A stretch of 51,085 nt of DNA. Source: Deltaproteobacteria bacterium. GTDB taxonomy: Bacteria; Myxococcota_A; Polyangia; Haliangiales; Haliangiaceae. The stretch is taken from NCBI GenBank assembly GCA_019237945.1, contig JAFAOG010000448.1, positions 1 through 51,085 of the forward strand, read 5' to 3'. Positions 26,249 to 36,984 of the stretch are shown piece after piece (the first letter of the stretch is position 1; each line of letters starts with the position of its first letter). The notes beneath the pieces were generated by a model. That model had not been told where the DNA came from and did not search any database. It worked only from the letters and a program-made list of their open reading frames with translations. A program made the translations under genes and the position numbers.

Positions 26249-26867
26249 ACGCCCTGCATGGACCGACGATCTCGCCGCACTCGGCGAGGAATCTCGTCGC
26301 GGGTTGCGCTCACTCGCAGCCACGCGCGCCTCCGTTCCGACGGAGACCAAGATGCGTTTTCACAAAGCTCACCCTGCCCTCGCCGCGCTGATCGCGCTGC
26401 TCGTCATCGGCGTCACCGCGCCGCTCGCCTACGCGTTCGTGCGCCACGTGCTCGTCACGGTCGATCCCGACAAGCCGACGGATCAGATCGAGAAGGACGT
26501 CACCGATCAGCTGCACGCGGCCGGCGTCGAGGCGAACGTCAAGGCGACGAAGGACAGCGACGGCCCGCTCCAGATCCGCATCCAGACGTCCGACGAGACG
26601 CTCGGCTCGAACCTCGCCGTCAACGTCGGCGGTAGCGCGGTCGCGGCGCAGCAAGGCCGCGGCATCCGCATCGAGTGCCGCGAGTGCTCGGCGGATCAGC
26701 AGACGGCCGTGACGAAGGCGGCGACCGCCGACAGCGTGCTCGACGTGATCGATGACGACGCCGCGATCGGCCCCGCGCTGCAGAAGGCGCTCGGCGACCA
26801 GGGCTTCAAGAACGTCACCGTGAACGTCACGCCCGAGGCGGTGACCGTCAGCGTGGACCCGCGCTAG
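26241..26867 (+). CDS. Probable anti-sigma factor, single-pass membrane protein
   Basis: 208 residues from GTG 26241 (CAGGAGG just upstream), overlapping the sigma gene. The N-terminal cytoplasmic part is short (about 45 residues, WTDDLAALGEESRRGLRSL), then a basic stretch, one TM helix (about 47-67) and a periplasmic domain of about 140 residues rich in Asp, Thr and Val, with CREC as its only Cys pair. No zinc anti-sigma motif (HxxxCxxC) is present. The assignment rests on position, topology and coupling. The 3' end overlaps the convergent CAP-protein gene by 20 bp. Confidence 0.72.
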   Translation: MAERPAWTDDLAALGEESRRGLRSLAATRASVPTETKMRFHKAHPALAALIALLVIGVTAPLAYAFVRHVLVTVDPDKPTDQIEKDVTDQLHAAGVEANVKATKDSDGPLQIRIQTSDETLGSNLAVNVGGSAVAAQQGRGIRIECRECSADQQTAVTKAATADSVLDVIDDDAAIGPALQKALGDQGFKNVTVNVTPEAVTVSVDPR

Positions 26868-28545
26868 GCGGCGGCGGGCGGCTCGCGGGCGGGTTGCGCT
26901 CGGCCATCAGCACGACGATCCACACCGCGTTCTCGCCGATCTCGGGATGCGTGCCCTGCGCGATGCCGACGCCGATGTCGTCGGGCAGGTACTCGCCGAC
27001 GAGCTCCTTGCCGTCGACGGTGTCGAGCTCGGCGACCGCCGTGATCACGCTGCCGACGCGCGCGTACTGGTTGCCGAGCGCGTCGAGCTGCTTGCGCGCG
27101 CGCGGCCACAGCGTGTCGCGAGACTTGCCGGCGGCGAGACCGTCGGCGAGCTGCTGCGCGGTGCTCTGCAGCACGGCGCTGACGCCGATGCGGCGCACCT
27201 TCTCGATGCGCGACCGCACGAGCTCGGCCGCCTGCGCGGGATCGATCTTCGGCGGCACGCGAATGAACACCTGCGTGACGAACATCTCGCGCCGCCCCGA
27301 CACGTCATCACCGTACACGACGCCGATGCCGACGTGCGTCGCGGCCGCGCTCATCAAGTTGGCGCGGTGCCCCGGACTGTTCATCAGCCCTTCGTGCGCC
27401 TCGCCGACGCCGTACGCGCGCGCGACGTTCTCGAGCACGACGGCGGTCTTGATGTTCGCCGCCTTCACGCGATCCGCGGCCGAGCCGGTCGTCGGCGAGA
27501 TGTGCGCGACGATCTTCGTGCGCCGCATCTCCTCGCTGTGCTTGCGCGCGACGTCCGCGACGCGATCGTCCCACACGAGCGACGGGAGATTCGCGGCCCC
27601 GCGGTCGCGGTTCATCAGCGCGAGCAGCCGCTTCTCGGCCTCGTCGGCGGCGACGACCGTATCGTCGTCGTGCGTCGCGGCGATCGTCATCGACGCGGGC
27701 GGCTCGGCGCCGCACCACACCGGGAAGTTCGCGAGCACGGTCGAGCCCTGCTGATCGCTCGCCGTGATCTCGACCTGCTGGCGGCCGATGTGCTTGCCGC
27801 ACTCGACCTTCGTCTTGAACCCACCGGAGTGCCCGGTCTCGAGCGCGAGCCGCTCGGTCGCGCCACTCTCGCGCGTCACGAACACCTCGGGCTCCTTGTA
27901 GTGCGCGTCGACGACCGCATCGACGGTCACCGCGCCACCCGCGGGCAACGCGCGCGGGATCGGATTTGTCGACACGCCACTTCCCTGCAGCGCGAACACG
28001 ATCGCGCCGGTGCCATCGGCCGCGCGCTTCGCCCAGCCGATGCCGACGCGCGCGTTCGCCCCATCGGCGAGGATCTCGGCGAGCCGCGGCTTGATCTGCT
28101 CGACGATCTGATCCGCCGCATCGACATCGCCCCACACGACGAGCAGGTGCGGCGACGGCTCGATGATCCCGTTGCGCTGCAGCGCGAACTCGACGAGCGA
28201 GTACCCGACGATGCCCTCTTCGGGCACGATCTCCGCGAGCTCGCTGCACGCCTTGAACAGCCGCGCATCGGCGACCGGCGCCGGCATCCCGGCCTTGCCG
28301 GCGGCCTCGCGCGTCGCGGCGAGCGCGGCATCGCCGAGCGGCGTATGCGGTGGCGCGGTGATCCGCTCGTTGTAGTGAACCGCCGCCTCGCTCGACGGCG
28401 CGAACGTCACCGGGGCGACGACCTTCGGCGCCTCCGTGCCGGCCGTCGTGCCGTGGCGCCAGCTCGGCTGTGCGCCGACTTGCTGGGGGCCATGACCGGA
28501 GCACGCGCTCGCGAAGGCCACGAGCAGCGCGAGGGCGCGAGTCAT
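26848..28545 (-). CDS. CAP (SCP/PR-1) domain lipoprotein
   Basis: 565 residues; ATG 28545 overlaps the preceding stop (ATGA) and has GGGGAG in front. Signal peptide with lipobox ASAC. Residues about 60-270 form an unrecognised region; the CAP domain (about 320-440) shows LLALMNRDRGAANLP, HSEEMRRTKIVAHISP, VLENVARAYGVGEAHEGLMNSPGHRANLM and VGIGVVYGD. Bacterial CAP proteins are secreted and of uncertain activity. The C-terminal 120 residues are an additional domain ending in a Pro-rich tail. It is the last gene of a three-gene coupled operon. Confidence 0.9.
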   Translation of the reverse strand: MTRALALLVAFASACSGHGPQQVGAQPSWRHGTTAGTEAPKVVAPVTFAPSSEAAVHYNERITAPPHTPLGDAALAATREAAGKAGMPAPVADARLFKACSELAEIVPEEGIVGYSLVEFALQRNGIIEPSPHLLVVWGDVDAADQIVEQIKPRLAEILADGANARVGIGWAKRAADGTGAIVFALQGSGVSTNPIPRALPAGGAVTVDAVVDAHYKEPEVFVTRESGATERLALETGHSGGFKTKVECGKHIGRQQVEITASDQQGSTVLANFPVWCGAEPPASMTIAATHDDDTVVAADEAEKRLLALMNRDRGAANLPSLVWDDRVADVARKHSEEMRRTKIVAHISPTTGSAADRVKAANIKTAVVLENVARAYGVGEAHEGLMNSPGHRANLMSAAATHVGIGVVYGDDVSGRREMFVTQVFIRVPPKIDPAQAAELVRSRIEKVRRIGVSAVLQSTAQQLADGLAAGKSRDTLWPRARKQLDALGNQYARVGSVITAVAELDTVDGKELVGEYLPDDIGVGIAQGTHPEIGENAVWIVVLMAERNPPASRPPPPSAGPR

Positions 28546-29999
28546 CTCCCCGAGCCTAGCGCGGCGGGCGGCGGAGTGCTCGCGGAGCCTTGCACGCGGA
28601 GCGCGGTCGGCGGCGGGCTGATCGCGGAGCCTTGCGCGCGCGGCGCGGTCTGCAAGCTGGCCGAGCCCATCACCGGCGCGAGTGCCGCAGCCGAACCAGC
28701 CGCGGACCCCGAACCGGCACCGGAGCCCTGCGCGCCCGTGATCTCGGGGAGCTTCGGAGAAATCGATCCGGTCGGGTCGGCGAACACGACCGCCAGCATG
28801 CGGTCGGTCGCGTGCCAGTCGCTGCACGTGATGCGGTTCCACGTCTGCACCGTCGTGTTCTGGTCCTTGCTCGACCGGTCGACGCGGTTGACGTTCATCC
28901 GCCAGCGATCGCCGACCTGCGGCGGCAGCCGCACCGCCATCGCGTCGTCGCGGCCCTTCACGGCGGCCCACGGGATCGCGATCTCGGCATCCCAGCCCTG
29001 GTCGCTGTCGCCGGCGGCCGGCGTGCCGCGGACCTTCACGGCGGTGACCATGTTCGAGTCCCACGTCGGGTCGCCGGGCTGCGCGCGCGTCGTCGCGAAC
29101 CACGAGTCGAACGTCGCGTTCTGCGGATTGACCTGCAGCTCGACGTAGCCGCGGCGGTTGCTGTCGGCATCGATGAACACCTCGATGTCGTCGGCCTTCC
29201 AAAGCGAGTCGTCGTGCTTGGTGTACTCGCTGACGACGTCGGTGTCGGTGACGGTCACGAACACGTAGAGGTACGTGTCGTCCCACGACAGCCGCGCGCT
29301 CGCCTTGCCGTTCGCGTCGGGGCAACCCTCGGCGGTCTGGAACTCCGGCGAGGTGACCGCATTGCTCCAGCCCAGGTCGCCGCCGACGCCGTCGATCGCG
29401 ATCGCGCCGGCGGCGCGCGGGATGTAGACGGTGCCCGGGGGCGGCGGCGCCTTCGACAGATCGACCGACGCGGTGCGCGCGACAACCGCGCGATCGACGA
29501 CGTCATGGCCGGTCGCGGCCATCCGATCGCCGACGTCGTGACCGTGCTGGTGGATCAGCCCGAGGGTGATCGTCGCGGTCGGCGACTTCCAGTCGGGCCG
29601 CAGCACGAAGTCTTGCTCGTCCTGGATAATCTCGTTCGTCTTCCAGGTCTCGGGCGGATGGCCGAGCTCCATGTCGGTCGCCGGCAGATTCATGAAGTCG
29701 GCGGAGCCGGGCGCTCCGCGCACGAGCGTGAACACGCGCCAGCCCGGCCCTGGCGGCTCCTTGACCCACCAGTAGCTCGTGAGCTTCGCGGGTTGGCCCG
29801 GTGCGACCTGGGCCTTGTCGAGCGTGCTGCCGATGTAGACGATCTTGCCGCCGAGGGTCGCGTCGACGTGATCGATCGCTTGCGGTGGAACGGCGAGCAG
29901 GTGCGCCTTGATGTACGACGCCTCGATCTTCTTCGGCTGCGGCCCGGGGCCACGATCGACGCACGCCGCGAGCGCGAGCAGGACAGCGACGCGGTTCAT
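28542..29999 (-). CDS. Lipoprotein with CBM9-like domain
   Basis: 485 residues from ATG 29999. Lipobox LAAC ends the signal peptide. Residues about 30-200 form an unrecognised beta-rich part. The central region has the carbohydrate-binding family 9 pattern: IAIDGVGGDLGWSNA, LSWDDTYLYVFVTVTD, DDIEVFIDADSNRRGYVELQVN and WDAEIAIPWAAVKG. The tail is low-complexity Gly/Ser/Pro/Ala with two related VQGSA-type units. It should sit on the cell surface and bind a carbohydrate. Coupled by 4-bp overlaps to both neighbours. Confidence 0.88.
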   Translation of the reverse strand: MNRVAVLLALAACVDRGPGPQPKKIEASYIKAHLLAVPPQAIDHVDATLGGKIVYIGSTLDKAQVAPGQPAKLTSYWWVKEPPGPGWRVFTLVRGAPGSADFMNLPATDMELGHPPETWKTNEIIQDEQDFVLRPDWKSPTATITLGLIHQHGHDVGDRMAATGHDVVDRAVVARTASVDLSKAPPPPGTVYIPRAAGAIAIDGVGGDLGWSNAVTSPEFQTAEGCPDANGKASARLSWDDTYLYVFVTVTDTDVVSEYTKHDDSLWKADDIEVFIDADSNRRGYVELQVNPQNATFDSWFATTRAQPGDPTWDSNMVTAVKVRGTPAAGDSDQGWDAEIAIPWAAVKGRDDAMAVRLPPQVGDRWRMNVNRVDRSSKDQNTTVQTWNRITCSDWHATDRMLAVVFADPTGSISPKLPEITGAQGSGAGSGSAAGSAAALAPVMGSASLQTAPRAQGSAISPPPTALRVQGSASTPPPAALGSGR

Positions 30000-31204
30000 A
30001 CGATCAGATCCGTCGCGTCCTGGAACAGCGCGCGGTTCGCTTGCTCGCGCGCGACGACGAGCTTCTCGACTTCTGCGAGGAGCTCCGGATGACGCTTGGC
30101 GACCGCCTCGAAGTCCTTCTTCGCGAGGCGCAGCAGCACTGCCGGCTCGAGCGCGACCACATCCGCCACCGGCTTCACACCGCTGACCAGCGAGATCTCG
30201 CCAACGGCCGCGCCCGGGCCGAGCTCGGCGAGCGTCGCGCCCTGGCTTTGCACCGCGCAGCGCCCCGCGACGACGACCCACAGGTGCGTGTTCGTCCCGC
30301 CCTCCTCGATGAACTTCGTGCCGGCCGGCACGAGCTGGCTCTCGAACTTGCCGAGCAGCTCGTCGCGATCGGACTCGGCGAGCGCGCGGAACAGCTCGCT
30401 CGTGCGCGTCAGGTTCGCGAGCAGCCGGGCGCGCGCGTGGAACGCGAGCACCTCGGCGAGCTTGGGATGCTTCGCGGCCGCGTTCTCGACCGCGCGCGCC
30501 GGAATCTCGAGCAGCCACACGTCCTCGGCGGCCGTGACGGTCGCCGTGCGCGTCGTGCCGCCGACGAGCGCGATCTCGCCGAAGAACGCACCGGAGTGCA
30601 GCTCGCCGAGCGTGGCGCCGTCGCGCGCGACGGTCAGCGTGCCGTGCGCGAGCCAGTACAGCGCGTGCGCGGGCGCCCCCGCCTCGACGACGACCGAGCC
30701 GGCGGGCCGGGCGTGCGGCGTCATCACGCCGACGAGCGCGCGCGCACCGGGCTTCGACAGCGCCGAGAGCAGCGGCGCCGGCGGCACCTGCTTGGGCTGG
30801 CGTGCGGTCAGCCACGCGCCGAGCTTCTCGATCGCGAACATCGCCTGCGCCTTTTCGTCGGCGTCGGCCGGCGGCTCGCCGATGTCGGGCGGATCTTCGG
30901 GCGCGGGCGGCGCCGTGAACGCGAAGTGCGGGCCGCCGGTCGCGTAGGTCTCGACGATCTGATCGATCAGCTCCGGGCCGCGCACGCTGCCGAGGTCGGC
31001 GAGGTGACGGCCACACGCGACCGCGAGCGCCACGCGCCCGGCGACGCGCGCGCCTTCTCCGATCGTGGCGAACGCGGTCTCGGCCTCGTCGGTATGGCCG
31101 AGCGCGGACAGGATCACGGCGACCTCGAGCCACGCGCTCCAGTCGGTCGGGCGCGCGCGCAGGCGCTTCGTCGAGCGGGCTAGATCCTCGGCGGAGACCG
31201 TCAC
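29996..31204 (-). CDS. Tandem cyclic-nucleotide-binding domain protein
   Basis: 402 residues from GTG 31204. A helical N-terminal part (about 1-130) is followed by two CNB domains (about 150-255 and 265-385). The first has FFGEIALVGGTTRTATV, retaining the phosphate-binding Arg. The second has VGEISLVSGVKPVADV, with Pro at the Arg position, so it probably does not bind cyclic nucleotide normally. No DNA-binding domain is present. First gene of the operon with the CBM9 and CAP lipoproteins, and the window also encodes an adenylate cyclase. Confidence 0.9.
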   Translation of the reverse strand: MTVSAEDLARSTKRLRARPTDWSAWLEVAVILSALGHTDEAETAFATIGEGARVAGRVALAVACGRHLADLGSVRGPELIDQIVETYATGGPHFAFTAPPAPEDPPDIGEPPADADEKAQAMFAIEKLGAWLTARQPKQVPPAPLLSALSKPGARALVGVMTPHARPAGSVVVEAGAPAHALYWLAHGTLTVARDGATLGELHSGAFFGEIALVGGTTRTATVTAAEDVWLLEIPARAVENAAAKHPKLAEVLAFHARARLLANLTRTSELFRALAESDRDELLGKFESQLVPAGTKFIEEGGTNTHLWVVVAGRCAVQSQGATLAELGPGAAVGEISLVSGVKPVADVVALEPAVLLRLAKKDFEAVAKRHPELLAEVEKLVVAREQANRALFQDATDLIV

Positions 31205-31249
31205 CGCGCCGTTATACCGCCATCCGCGGCGGCGCTGGCGAGTCGGCGC

Positions 31250-32398
31250 CTAGAAGCGCCAGAGCGTCAGGCCTTCGGGCGCGGGCGGCGCGGGCGGCTT
31301 GTCGAACGTCTCGCGGCCGCGCGCCGTCGTCGAGTTGGAGCTCGTCGTCGCGATCGAGATCACGACGTACGCGCTCACCGCGACGACCGCCCAGAACCAC
31401 CACTTCTTGTAGACCGGCGTCTCCTTCGGCTTGTCGGCCGGGCCGGTCGCGGCCGCGGTGCCGGTCGTCTGCGGGCCGTTCGGGCCCTGCGGGCCATTCG
31501 CGCCCTGCGCGGTCTGCGGGCCCATCGGACCGTTCGCGCCCTGCGCGCCCATCTGGCCGTTCGCGCCGACGCCGCCATTCGGGCCCATCGCGCCGACACC
31601 GCCCTGCGCGCCGACGCCGCCGTTCGGGCCCATCGCGCGCGGATCGGCCATGCCGCTCGACGCACCGCCGAGACGCTGCATGCGGATCTGATCGATGTTG
31701 ACGCCGTTGACGCGATCGAGCTGCGCGTCACCCGTCGAGACCGTCTCGCCGGTCGCCGGCGTGCCCGTCGAGCCGACGCCGACCGGGACCTGCGCGCCAC
31801 CGCCGACGCCGCCGCTGACGCCCCCACCGACCGCGCCGCCGACGCCGCCACCGACGGCCGCGCCACCACCGACCGCGCCGCCAACGCCACCGCCGACCGC
31901 CGCGCCACCACCGCCGGCCTGCTTCTTCGCTTCCTCGTCGGCCTTGCGCGCCGCTTCATCGGCCTTGCGCTGCGCCTCGATCTTCTCCGCTTCCTTCGCC
32001 TTCGCGGCCTCCTCGGCCTTGCGTTGCTCGTCGGCCTTCTTCGCGGCGGCGCTCTTCAGCGCAGCTTCGAGCCGCGAGATGCTCGCCTCGATCTCGGCGC
32101 GCTTGTCGGCGTTGGGCTGCTTGTCGAGAAACGCGCGGTAGTACTGGATCGCGGGCTCCGCGTCGCCGAGCTTGTCGTAGCAGAGCGCGAGGTTGTAGTT
32201 GTTCAGGTCGGCGGGCGCGAGCTGCTGCGCAGCCGAGAACTCCTTGATCGCGTCCTGATACTTGCCTGACGAGTACGCCTTGACGCCGGCCTGGTAATGC
32301 ACGCGCGCTTCGGTGCGGTCATCTGCCCAGGCACGCGCGCCCGTCGCGCACAGCGCCAGAGTCAACAGGAGGAGGAGTCGGGTCACGGTGTGGCGCAT
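31250..32398 (-). CDS. TPR protein with coiled coil, Gly-rich/collagen-like linker and C-terminal TM
   Basis: 382 residues; ATG 32398. A signal peptide (MRHTVTRLLLLLTLALCATGARA) leads into two or three TPR units (30-100), then an Ala/Lys/Glu coiled coil (about 110-165), then GGGAAVGGG repeats and a collagen-like stretch rich in GPNG, GAQG and GANG (about 245-320). One TM helix lies near residues 335-355. An outer-envelope scaffold is likely; no enzymatic motif. Low-complexity runs suggest a variable length. Confidence 0.85.
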   Translation of the reverse strand: MRHTVTRLLLLLTLALCATGARAWADDRTEARVHYQAGVKAYSSGKYQDAIKEFSAAQQLAPADLNNYNLALCYDKLGDAEPAIQYYRAFLDKQPNADKRAEIEASISRLEAALKSAAAKKADEQRKAEEAAKAKEAEKIEAQRKADEAARKADEEAKKQAGGGGAAVGGGVGGAVGGGAAVGGGVGGAVGGGVSGGVGGGAQVPVGVGSTGTPATGETVSTGDAQLDRVNGVNIDQIRMQRLGGASSGMADPRAMGPNGGVGAQGGVGAMGPNGGVGANGQMGAQGANGPMGPQTAQGANGPQGPNGPQTTGTAAATGPADKPKETPVYKKWWFWAVVAVSAYVVISIATTSSNSTTARGRETFDKPPAPPAPEGLTLWRF

Positions 32399-32458
32399 GG
32401 GGTCCTCGCTAGTGTGTCTTCGAATGCATGCCACATGCGGTGACGCCGGCCACCTCGA

Positions 32459-34207
<1,749 letters not shown>

Positions 34208-34239
34208 GCGCCCGCCAGTATAACGCGACGCCCATGTAG

Positions 34240-34965
34240 TTACATGCACACACCGAGGCCACGCTCGGTCGCCCCATCGTCGACGTTGAGCGTACAGATC
34301 TGACCCGCCGGGCACGCCGGCAAGTCGCTCCGCCCGCACGCCCCCGCCGGAAGTGGCTTCACGAGCTGACACGCCCCCTCGACACACGCCGGGCTCTCGT
34401 CGGCCGCGCACGCATTCACGCCGCTGCACACCGGATCCGGCGGACACATCAGCGCCGCGTCGTGCCCCGCCGCATCGGCCCGCGCGACCGCCGTATCCTG
34501 CCCGCCGCGGGCGCACCCGCAGCAGTCGGCGCGCGCCTCGACGCAATCGCCATCAGTGCTGCACGCGCCCGGCGCCGGCGCCGCGCACGCGCACTCCTCG
34601 CAACCGCTCGCGTCGATCACGTACCCATCCGCGCAGCTCATGCTGCACGTCACCGGCTTGCACGCGAGCACGCACGCGCCGCCGCGACAGGCCGCGCGAA
34701 CATTATCCGGGCACGAATTCATCGGACACGTCACGCCACCACACGCTTTGACCGCCGGATCGCGCGCGGCCGCCGCGTACGTCGGGCAGTCGCAGCACTT
34801 CAGCCCCGCCGCCACGCACTCGCTATCCGCGCTGCACTCGGGAATCGCGCCCGCGCCACCGCCGCCGCTGTCGTTGTTGCCGACCGCCTTGTTGTCGGTC
34901 GTTCCCGCCGGACATCCGGCGAGAGCCAGCAACAAGATGATCGCGGCACGCATCGGGAGTGACAT
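34240..34965 (-). CDS. Cys-rich lipoprotein with antistasin-like motif
   Basis: 241 residues from ATG 34965 (ATG 34953 also possible). The lipobox is LAGC. About 28 Cys follow in repeated short modules: [55 protein letters not shown]. The second is antistasin-like, a fold that inhibits serine proteases, which suggests protection or surface binding; that role is inferred. Probably disulfide-rich and extracellular. Confidence 0.85.
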   Translation of the reverse strand: MSLPMRAAIILLLALAGCPAGTTDNKAVGNNDSGGGGAGAIPECSADSECVAAGLKCCDCPTYAAAARDPAVKACGGVTCPMNSCPDNVRAACRGGACVLACKPVTCSMSCADGYVIDASGCEECACAAPAPGACSTDGDCVEARADCCGCARGGQDTAVARADAAGHDAALMCPPDPVCSGVNACAADESPACVEGACQLVKPLPAGACGRSDLPACPAGQICTLNVDDGATERGLGVCM

Positions 34966-35062
34966 CCAGCAGTTCCTGTGCCGCATCATAACCGCCGATT
35001 ATCCAATCGTCGCGCCTCAGTTTTCCGAGGCTGTCGTACCCACCACGTAGGGTGCTTCAGCG

Positions 35063-35710
35063 ATGGGCGCCAACATCATCACGAAGACCGACCGGCAGAT
35101 GGAAGATCACATGCACGCGGTCGCCAGCGACCCGGTGCGCGCAGACACGCTGCAGAAAGCGCGCGCATTCAAGCGCACCTGGATCGAGCTCGCGGACGCG
35201 CTGACCCGCGTCGAGTCCAAGCGCTCCTGGGAGGCCTGGGGCTACCCGGACTTCGACACCTACTGCCGCAAGGAGCTCCACCTCCGCGGCGCGACGGTCC
35301 AGAAGCTCCTCGGCTCGTACCGCTTCCTCGAGACGTCCGCTCCGCGCGTGATCGAGCGCGTGCGCGACGTCCCGGCCGAAGACCTCTCCTCTCCGATCCC
35401 GTCCCTGCCCGCCGTCGAGTTCGTCCAGAAGGCGATCGACCGCGGCGCCGCGGACGCCGAGACGATCGAGACGATCAAGCGCGTCGCGTTCGAGGAAGGC
35501 GTCGACGCCCCGCTGCTCGCGAAGCAGTTCAAGGCGGTCGCGTTCCCGGAGACCGAGCGCGAGCGCCGCGAGAAGCTCCGCGCGAACATCGCGCAGGCCG
35601 CGCGCAAGCTGTCCTCGCTGATCGCGGAGGACGGCTCGCCGGTCCCCAAGCAGCTCGCGATCCGCGTCGAGGAGACGGTGGGCGAGCTGCTCGAGGCGAT
35701 CGAGAACTAG
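35063..35710 (+). CDS. Helical protein coupled to an AAA ATPase
   Basis: 215 residues from ATG 35063, all helical by composition, and acidic/basic mixed. The N-terminal half has WEAWGYPDFDTYCRKELHL followed by RGATVQKLLGSYRFLE, which looks like a DNA-binding-type helix-turn-helix segment and recalls the helical part of the HNH protein at 20515-20886. The C-terminal half is a probable coiled coil. No known family was recognised. The ATPase gene starts 7 bp later, suggesting they work together. Confidence 0.78.
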   Translation: MGANIITKTDRQMEDHMHAVASDPVRADTLQKARAFKRTWIELADALTRVESKRSWEAWGYPDFDTYCRKELHLRGATVQKLLGSYRFLETSAPRVIERVRDVPAEDLSSPIPSLPAVEFVQKAIDRGAADAETIETIKRVAFEEGVDAPLLAKQFKAVAFPETERERREKLRANIAQAARKLSSLIAEDGSPVPKQLAIRVEETVGELLEAIEN

Positions 35711-35717
35711 CAGCTCG

Positions 35718-36830
35718 ATGATCCGCACGCTCGCGTTCGCCGGCTACCGCTCGCTGCGCGACGTGCGCATCGCGCTCGCGCCGCTGACCGTGATCACGGG
35801 CGCGAACGGCGCGGGCAAGTCGAACGTCTACCGCGCGCTCCGCCTGCTCGTCGAGGCGGCGAACGGCACCCTCGGCCGCGCGATCGCCGCGGAGGGCGGC
35901 ATGGCATCGGTGATGTGGGCGGGTCCGGGCCGCCAGAAGACCTCGTCGGGCGGCACGCGCCTGTCGATCGGCTTTGGCGACGACGCGATGGCGTACGAGC
36001 TGCGCCTCGGCTACCTCCCCGACAACCAGCCGTTCCCGCTCGATCCGGTCGTCAAGGAAGAGACGATCCGGACGCTGATCAAGCCGAAGGTGCGCCTGCT
36101 CGAGCGCCGCAACCTCTCCGTCATGCTGCGCGACGACGAAGGCCGCCCGCAGACGTTCGGCGCCGAGCTCGAGCCGAGCGAGTCGGTGATGGCCCAGCTC
36201 GCCGAGCCGCACCGCTATCCCGTCCTCTCGATCGCGCGCGAACGCATCCGCAGCTGGCGCTTCTATCACCAGCTCCGCACCGACGCCGACTCGGCGCTGC
36301 GCGCCCCCCAGGTCGGCACGCGCACGCCAGTCCTCGCGCACGACGGCCACGATCTCGCGGCCGCCCTGGAAACGATCCTGCACAGCGACCCGACCGACCT
36401 CACGGCCGCGGTCGCGGACGCGTTCGAGGGCGCGCGCGTCAGCATCGGCGGCGACGGCAACGGCCGCATCCACGTCGCGCTCGAGACGCCCGGCCTCTAC
36501 CGCCCGCTGACGGCCGCCGAGCTCTCCGACGGCACGCTCCGCTACCTCGCGCTGCTCGCGGCGCTTCACTCGCCGCGCCCGCCGGAGCTGCTCGTGCTCA
36601 ACGAGCCGGAGACCAGCCTGCACCCGTCGGTGCTCGCGCCGCTCGCGCGCCAGATCATCGCGGCGGCCAAGCAGTCGCAGGTGATCGTCGTGTCGCACGC
36701 GGCGCCGCTCGTCGATGCGCTCGCCGGCGCGAAGGACGCCGCGCGCGTCGAGCTCGCGAAGGACGGCAGCGAGACGGTCGTGGCGAATCGCAAGACGGTC
36801 GACGCGCCGCCGTGGCAGTGGACGCCCTGA
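35718..36830 (+). CDS. AAA/ABC-type ATPase (AAA_21, RecF/OLD-like)
   Basis: 370 residues from ATG 35718. Walker A GANGAGKS (28-35), signature-like ELSDGTLRYLALLAAL, Walker B LLVLNEPETSLHP and switch His in VIVVSHAAPLVD are all present in order. The inserted region (50-220) has no Toprim nuclease. Such proteins work on DNA ends or in phage defence (OLD, RloC-type) but also in transcription-linked roles. With its helical partner it is a candidate for an uncharacterised two-gene unit. Confidence 0.88.
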   Translation: MIRTLAFAGYRSLRDVRIALAPLTVITGANGAGKSNVYRALRLLVEAANGTLGRAIAAEGGMASVMWAGPGRQKTSSGGTRLSIGFGDDAMAYELRLGYLPDNQPFPLDPVVKEETIRTLIKPKVRLLERRNLSVMLRDDEGRPQTFGAELEPSESVMAQLAEPHRYPVLSIARERIRSWRFYHQLRTDADSALRAPQVGTRTPVLAHDGHDLAAALETILHSDPTDLTAAVADAFEGARVSIGGDGNGRIHVALETPGLYRPLTAAELSDGTLRYLALLAALHSPRPPELLVLNEPETSLHPSVLAPLARQIIAAAKQSQVIVVSHAAPLVDALAGAKDAARVELAKDGSETVVANRKTVDAPPWQWTP

Positions 36831-36842
36831 CGCGGTAACGGC

Positions 36843-36864
36843 GAGCCCACCCATCGGGGGGCTC
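36843..36864 (+). terminator. Hairpin after the ATPase gene
   Basis: GAGCCC / GGGCTC form a 6-bp stem around a 10-base loop, 12 bp after the ATPase stop. No U-run follows, so termination would need another factor. Confidence 0.4.
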
Positions 36865-36870
36865 CACGAT

Positions 36871-36913
36871 TTCGTACGAATGCCTGTTCGAACGGCGGTC
36901 CGTACGAATTCGT
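36871..36913. promoter_or_regulatory. Cluster of three short palindromes sharing CGTACGAAT
   Basis: TTCGTACGAA (36871-36880), GTTCGAAC (36886-36893) and ACGAATTCGT (36904-36913) are each perfect palindromes. CGTACGAAT recurs at 36873-36881 and 36901-36909, 28 bp apart. They lie in the gap before the zinc-ribbon gene and may be a regulator-binding array. Confidence 0.5.
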
Positions 36914-36984
36914 CGGCAGCGCTCATAGGTGAAGCCCCTGCCATCCCCCGGGTGGTCGCGTGCCATCCTCTCTGTGTGCCGCTC

